A stretch of 64,000 nt of DNA, taken from NCBI RefSeq assembly GCF_003633725.1, contig NZ_RBIJ01000003.1:149680-213679 (forward strand), written 5' to 3'. This document shows, piece after piece, positions 59,738 through 64,000 of the stretch. The DNA comes from Brockia lithotrophica. Lineage in GTDB: Bacteria; Bacillota; Bacilli; Thermicanales; DSM-22653. The notes beneath the pieces are model-generated. The model saw only the letters and a list, made by a program, of their open reading frames with translations. It did not search any database and had not been told where the DNA came from. How positions within the stretch are numbered: the first letter of the stretch is position 1; each line of letters starts with the position of its first letter. Made by a program: the position numbers and the translations under genes.

Positions 59738-60939
59738 GTTCCTCCCTCCCCGTGTCCCCGAAAGGGCGGCCGCGACGCGGATCGGACCGGACGGAATACG
59801 CGCATTTCCGCCTCCCAGAGCGAAGCCTCGCGGAGCCTAGGCGCGGTCGACATTTCGCGAAGAAAGACCGTGCGCCGCAGCGGTCCTCGTGTACCTACCT
59901 GCGGCGAGAATTCCGGTGCGAGTACGGAAAGAAGGAGCCATTCGCGATCCGGAACGAGGTTCCGGTGCGAAGCGGACAAAGGAGAAGACGAGCCGAGGCG
60001 AGGAAGCCCCGCAAGCAGGAGCCCCGCCTTTTGGGCATTTTCGAGTTGGGCGAGGGCCTGTGCCTCATCCGCTCGGAGGGCGGGGTAAGCCGCCACCCGA
60101 GCGGGGCGACCGGCGCGGACGGCGGCGAAGAGGGTGCGTGCGGCATCTTCCAGCATCCGTTCGACCGACCCGGAGAGATGCGAATTCGCGCCTCTGGGCC
60201 CCCGATCGCTTCCTCCTAGTGAGGGGGAACGTCGGTCGAGAAGGAGAAACAAGGGACGACGGCGAACCTCGCCCCCGCGCACCCAAAGGCCGCGACCGCG
60301 GGCAAAGGTCTTCCACACCACGTGGCTCAACGGATCCCCGGCGCGATAGGGGCGGAATTCCGCGGGGTCGACAACCGCCTCCGCGGAGGAGACGCGGGAG
60401 GCGCCCTTCAGACGCGCTGGCAGTGCGGGGAGGACGGCTACGTAGGCGACGCGTTCCGGAGAAGCAAGGGAGAACCGATTCCCGTAGAGAAGGGCGGCGG
60501 AAGACAGCCGCAGGCGGAGCCGGTAGGCGCCGCGGGGAAGATCTGCGAGCAAAACCCGAAAGGGAACACGCCGGCGAAAGGCCGCAAACTGCGCCGTCCG
60601 GACGTCGCCGCGTTTCCCGCCGGATGTGAAGGAAACGAGGGAGAGGGCCACAAGGAAGAGCGTGGGAGGCGGCGGGAGGAAAAAGCGCACCTCTCCCTGC
60701 AGGGAAAGGCTCTCGCCGTGAAATACGGGGCGAGAACCCGGCAAGAGGACGGCCCGAGCGGTGAGAAAGGCGGCGGCACGCCACGCTTCGTACGCGGCGA
60801 GGAGCGAAAAGGCGTAAAACACCGTATTTGCCAAATCTCCGCCGACGAACTGGCGGTAGGCGTAGAGGGCGGATCCCCCGGCGACGAGGGAAAGGAAAAA
60901 CGCAAAGGCGCGCAGGGCTTCACGCCAGGTGCGGTGCAC
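59734..60939 (-). CDS. DUF58 domain protein (YeaD-like)
   Basis: 401 residues. Two N-terminal membrane segments are followed by a beta-rich region and the DUF58 motif RPYRAGDPLSHVVWKTFARG, then a von Willebrand A-like fold beginning RRRPLFLLLDRRSP. GTG start behind GAGGAGGGG, 17 bases after the moxR stop. Typically works with the neighbouring MoxR ATPase as a chaperone-like pair; its target is unknown. Confidence 0.9.
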   Translation of the reverse strand: MHRTWREALRAFAFFLSLVAGGSALYAYRQFVGGDLANTVFYAFSLLAAYEAWRAAAFLTARAVLLPGSRPVFHGESLSLQGEVRFFLPPPPTLFLVALSLVSFTSGGKRGDVRTAQFAAFRRRVPFRVLLADLPRGAYRLRLRLSSAALLYGNRFSLASPERVAYVAVLPALPARLKGASRVSSAEAVVDPAEFRPYRAGDPLSHVVWKTFARGRGLWVRGGEVRRRPLFLLLDRRSPSLGGSDRGPRGANSHLSGSVERMLEDAARTLFAAVRAGRPARVAAYPALRADEAQALAQLENAQKAGLLLAGLPRLGSSSPLSASHRNLVPDREWLLLSVLAPEFSPQVGTRGPLRRTVFLREMSTAPRLREASLWEAEMRVFRPVRSASRPPFRGHGEGGT

Positions 60940-60956
60940 GGTGCACCCCTCCTCGA

Positions 60957-61913
60957 TCAGCGCCGCCGTTCTTCCGGCAAGGGGGTCGAGCGGACGACCT
61001 CCGCGAGAAGGTCCCGGACGGCCTCTGCCGAGTTCTCTTCGTCCGCGAGGAGGATTCGATGCCCCCAGGCGTACGGGAGAAGCCGCTGAACATCTTCCGG
61101 TAGGACGTACTCGCGCCCCCGGAGGTAGGCCCACGCCCGCGCGAGGCGCGCAAGACCCAAACTCCCCCGCGGGCTCACCCCCAGGAGGACCCGGGGGTGC
61201 GTCCTCGTCTTTCGGGCGAGGGCGACGACGTAGTCGGCTACGGCCTCGGAAAGGTACACGGCGCGCGCGCGGGCGATGTGCGCCGACAACGCTTCGGCGT
61301 CCAACATCTCGGGGAGATCTTCCGGGGAGAGGGGCTCGCGGGTGAGGAGGGCACGTTCCGCGGCGGCCGGAGGGTAGCCGAGGCTCAGGCGAAGGAGGAA
61401 GCGGTCGAGCTCCGCCTCCGGAAGCGGGTACGTCCCCTCGAGTTCCACGGGATTTTGCGTAGCGAGGACGAAAAACGGCCTAGGAAGCGGGTACGTCCTT
61501 CCTTCTACCGTAACCCGGCGCTCCTCCATCGCCTCGAGAAGGGCCGCCTGCGTCCGCGGCGAGGCGCGGTTGAGTTCGTCGGCGAGGAGGACGTGGGCAA
61601 AGATCGGACCGCGGCGAAACTCCGTCTCCCCGCGAGGCGAAAGGTATACGTAACCTGTAAGGTCCGCAGGAAGGAGGTCGGGGGTAAAAGACACGCGGGC
61701 AAACGAAAGGCCCAGCACCCGGGAAAACACGCGAAGGAGCGTCGTCTTCCCCACCCCGGGCACGTCCTCCACGAGAACGTGACCCTCGGCGAGGACGGCG
61801 GCAAAGAGGAGTTCGAGCACCTCGCGCTGCCCGTAGTAGACCCGTTCCACTTGGGCGAAAAGGGCGGAAAACGCCGTTCCCGCCCCTTCCGCCGCACGCT
61901 CCGGCTTGTCCAT
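60957..61913 (-). CDS. MoxR family AAA+ ATPase (YeaC-like)
   Basis: 318-residue AAA+ ATPase. Walker A EDVPGVGKTTLLRVFSRVL, Walker B VLLADELNRASPRTQAALLE, sensor 1 VLATQNPVELEGTYPLPEAE, arginine region RFLLRLSLGYP and sensor 2 GVSPRGSLGLARLARAWA. ATG behind AAAGGAC. First gene of moxR-DUF58-transglutaminase-guaA-pbuG, the Bacillus order; guaA may therefore be expressed from here. Confidence 0.94.
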   Translation of the reverse strand: MDKPERAAEGAGTAFSALFAQVERVYYGQREVLELLFAAVLAEGHVLVEDVPGVGKTTLLRVFSRVLGLSFARVSFTPDLLPADLTGYVYLSPRGETEFRRGPIFAHVLLADELNRASPRTQAALLEAMEERRVTVEGRTYPLPRPFFVLATQNPVELEGTYPLPEAELDRFLLRLSLGYPPAAAERALLTREPLSPEDLPEMLDAEALSAHIARARAVYLSEAVADYVVALARKTRTHPRVLLGVSPRGSLGLARLARAWAYLRGREYVLPEDVQRLLPYAWGHRILLADEENSAEAVRDLLAEVVRSTPLPEERRR

Positions 61914-62085
61914 ACGCGGACCGTCCTTTCTCTGAGGCCCCGGGAAGGAGCGGTTCGCCTTTAACTTTACCCCGGAACGAAAGCCGAGGCAAAGGGAAAG
62001 TCCACCCCTTTCCGGACCCCTTCTGCGAACTCCCGATTTCCCCCGCGCATACCCTGGGGCGAAAGCGGAATCGGGAGGGGTGGGC

Positions 62086-62730
62086 GTGGAGCTCTTCCTC
62101 ATGCTCCTTGGGTTTACCTTCGCCTCCAGCGTCGACAACTACGCCGTGGCGATCACCTACGGCCTCCGACGCGTGCGGATCCCCCTGACCTCGAACCTCC
62201 TCATCGCCGGTGTCGCCTTCCTCTTCAGCGCCGCGGGGATGTCCTTCGGCCTCTTCCTCAAAGAGGTGCTCCCCGACCTCCTCCCCACCGTGCTGGGAGC
62301 GGCAATCCTCGGAATCCTTGGCCTCCGCGTCGTACTCCTCGCCTGGCCCCGAAACCGACGAACGGCCGAGAAACCCAAGGAAAAGGGCAATACGGAAGCC
62401 TGGCCTTCCCTCGAAGACGTCTTCCACTCTCCGGACAGCGTGGATCGCGACGGAAACCGGGTCATCGGGTGGGGAGAGGCGGTCCTTCTCGGGGTGGCCC
62501 TCTCGGCAAACGCCCTGACGAACGGCGTGAGCGCGGGCCTCTTCGGCCTTCCGGTCCTCCTCCTCTCCGCACTCACGTCCTTGGGCAGCTTCGTGAGCGT
62601 ATGGCTCGGCGCGCTTACCGGCGAAACCGTCGCCCGCGTGCGCGTGGGCCCCTTCACCGTAGGGCAATTTGGAACGATCCTCTCGGGCGCCCTCCTTCTC
62701 GTCATCGCCTTCTTCGCCTTGTTGGACTGA
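62086..62730 (+). CDS. YtaF/MntP-like membrane protein
   Basis: 214-residue protein with six membrane segments in two repeats, each with an Asn-Ala-type motif: ASSVDNYAVAITYGL in the first and ALSANALTNGVSAGLFG in the second. The central loop is hydrophilic and carries an acidic segment (VFHSPDSVDRDGNRVI). This fits the YtaF sporulation membrane protein/MntP superfamily, which may export manganese or another divalent ion. GTG at 62086 sits 5 bases past GGGAGGGG; an earlier GTG overlaps that site. Confidence 0.85.
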   Translation: MELFLMLLGFTFASSVDNYAVAITYGLRRVRIPLTSNLLIAGVAFLFSAAGMSFGLFLKEVLPDLLPTVLGAAILGILGLRVVLLAWPRNRRTAEKPKEKGNTEAWPSLEDVFHSPDSVDRDGNRVIGWGEAVLLGVALSANALTNGVSAGLFGLPVLLLSALTSLGSFVSVWLGALTGETVARVRVGPFTVGQFGTILSGALLLVIAFFALLD

Positions 62731-62772
62731 GGGGAAATCGCAAAGGGGAGCCGAGGAAAACACCCGTTCCGT

Positions 62773-62803
62773 AAAAAAAACACCCCCGGACGACCGGGGG
62801 TGT
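62773..62803 (-). terminator. terminator of groEL
   Basis: Perfect stem ACACCCCCGG/CCGGGGGTGT with a four-base loop, followed on the minus strand by eight T, 15 bases after the groEL stop. Confidence 0.95.
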
Positions 62804-62817
62804 TGCCTTTGCCGGGA

Positions 62818-64000
62818 TCAGAAATCCATGTCCGGCGGCGTGGGCGTGGACTTCTCCTCTTTTTCGGGAAGCTCGACCACGGCGGCCTCCGTGGTGAGGA
62901 CCATCATCGCCACGGAAGCGGCGTTCTGCAGCGCAGAACGGGTGACCTTTACGGGGTCAATGATCCCCGCCTGGATCATGTCCACCCACTCGCCGGTCGC
63001 GGCGTTGTACCCAATGCCCGGCTTCTCCTTCTTCATCCGCTCCACCACGACCGCGCCTTCCTCACCCGCGTTGGCGGCAATCTGCTTGGCGGGCTCCTCG
63101 AGGGCCTTGAGGACGATCCGCACGCCCGTGAGCTCGTCGCCCGTAGCCTGGACCTTCTCCACGGCGGGGATCGTGTTGATCAGCGCGACCCCACCGCCGG
63201 GAACGATGCCCTCTTCGACGGCGGCGCGCGTGGCGTTCAGAGCGTCCTCGATGCGGGCCTTCTTTTCCTTGAGCTCCGTCTCCGTAGCGGCACCTACGCG
63301 GATGACCGCCACGCCTCCCGCCAGCTTCGCGAGACGCTCCTGAAGCTTCTCCTTGTCGAACTCGGACGTCGTCTCTTCGATCTGCTGCTTGATCGCCTTG
63401 ATCCGCGCCTGGATTTTCTCCTGCGAACCCGCACCGCCGACGATCGTCGTCGTGTCCTTCGTGACGATCACGCGCTGCGCGCGGCCGAGCTGGTCGAGCC
63501 GCGTCTGCTTGAGCTCGAGGCCCAGCTCTTCGGAGATCACCTGACCGCCCGTGAGGATCGCGATGTCCTCGAGCATCGCCTTACGCCGGTCGCCGAAGCC
63601 CGGAGCCTTGACGGCGACGGAGAGGAGCGTTCCGCGAAGCTTGTTCACGACGAGCGTCGCGAGCGCCTCGCCTTCCACGTCCTCCGCAATGATGAGGAGC
63701 GGCTTGCCGGCCTGGACCACCTTTTCGAGCACGGGGAGAATGTCCTGGATGTTGGAAACCTTGCGGTCCGTGATCAGGATGAGCGGCTCCTCGAGCTCGG
63801 CCTCCATGCGTTCTGTGTTCGTCACCATGTAGGGGGAGATGTACCCGCGGTCGAACTGCATCCCTTCCACGACTTCGAGCTCGGTCTGGAGGCTCTTGGA
63901 CTCCTCGACGGTGATCACGCCTTCGTTGCCGACCTTCTCCATCGCCTCGGCGATGAGCTTCCCGATCTCCGGATCGTCCGCGGAGATCGCCGCGACCTGG
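62818..64000 (-). CDS. groEL: 60 kDa chaperonin GroEL, C-terminal part (cut by window edge)
   Basis: The last 393 residues or so of GroEL; the frame runs open through the right edge ([20 protein letters not shown] upstream). Visible: [54 protein letters not shown] and [12 protein letters not shown]. The C-terminus ends [18 protein letters not shown] and has no Gly-Gly-Met tail, which most bacterial GroEL carry into the ring cavity. groES would be expected just beyond the edge. Confidence 0.97.
   Translation of the reverse strand, partial: QVAAISADDPEIGKLIAEAMEKVGNEGVITVEESKSLQTELEVVEGMQFDRGYISPYMVTNTERMEAELEEPLILITDRKVSNIQDILPVLEKVVQAGKPLLIIAEDVEGEALATLVVNKLRGTLLSVAVKAPGFGDRRKAMLEDIAILTGGQVISEELGLELKQTRLDQLGRAQRVIVTKDTTTIVGGAGSQEKIQARIKAIKQQIEETTSEFDKEKLQERLAKLAGGVAVIRVGAATETELKEKKARIEDALNATRAAVEEGIVPGGGVALINTIPAVEKVQATGDELTGVRIVLKALEEPAKQIAANAGEEGAVVVERMKKEKPGIGYNAATGEWVDMIQAGIIDPVKVTRSALQNAASVAMMVLTTEAAVVELPEKEEKSTPTPPDMDF

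Overview
The window is dense, GC-rich (mostly about 60-66% GC) chromosome from a low-copy Firmicute, probably a thermophile. Gene order follows the Bacillus subtilis chromosome closely: groEL / moxR-DUF58-transglutaminase-guaA-pbuG / purE...purD / yerB-yerC-pcrA-ligA-camS / gatCAB. HemQ, CamS, YerB, YerC, a PurR-type box and Gly/Ala-rich proteins also point to the Bacillales or a near relative. A hydrogen-oxidising or sulfur-respiring thermophile of the Brockia/Hydrogenibacillus kind would fit, but this is inference and the species cannot be read from the sequence.

Layout. 0-5.1 kb: suf Fe-S assembly operon (C-D-B-B) with two tandem sufB genes. 5.4-12.2 kb: housekeeping genes (zinc-ribbon protein, GcvH, MFS transporter, YigZ/IMPACT protein, tRNA-Thr, DegV, Nudix, HemQ, tmRNA). 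12.3-25.1 kb: a type IV pilus locus. The PilB-PilC-major pilin and PilM-PilN-PilO-membrane protein units lie on the minus strand. Two homologous sets of three minor pseudopilin genes lie on the plus strand, each set ending in a large PilX-like, beta-solenoid-like protein. 25.2-30.8 kb: rRNA methyltransferase, SDR oxidoreductase, gatCAB. 31.0-34.9 kb: a plus-strand pair (an O-antigen-ligase-like gene with a very AT-rich core, and metE) between camS and gatC. 35.0-42.4 kb: camS, ligA, pcrA, yerC, yerB. 42.4-53.9 kb: a nine-gene purine operon, purE-B-C-L-F-M-N-H-D. 54.2-64 kb: PsiE-like protein, pbuG, guaA, transglutaminase, DUF58, MoxR, YtaF-like protein, and groEL cut by the right edge.

The most striking result is in purine synthesis. 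The operon has the Bacillus order but lacks purK, purS and purQ at exactly the positions where they normally sit. PurF has lost its N-terminal cysteine nucleophile and the glutamine-binding residues, although the phosphoribosyltransferase half and four Fe-S cysteines remain. GuaA has an intact ATP pyrophosphatase half, but its glutaminase half is shrunk to about 125 residues with no Cys-His-Glu triad. All three glutamine-dependent steps from PRPP to GMP therefore appear to have lost their glutaminase, and the carboxylation step its ATP-dependent helper. The simplest reading is a purine pathway fed directly by free ammonia and CO2/bicarbonate. GatA in the same window keeps its amidase triad, so the loss is not general to every amidotransferase here.

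No insertion sequence, prophage or CRISPR array was seen. Starts were chosen mainly by Shine-Dalgarno spacing and family N-termini; many are GTG or TTG.
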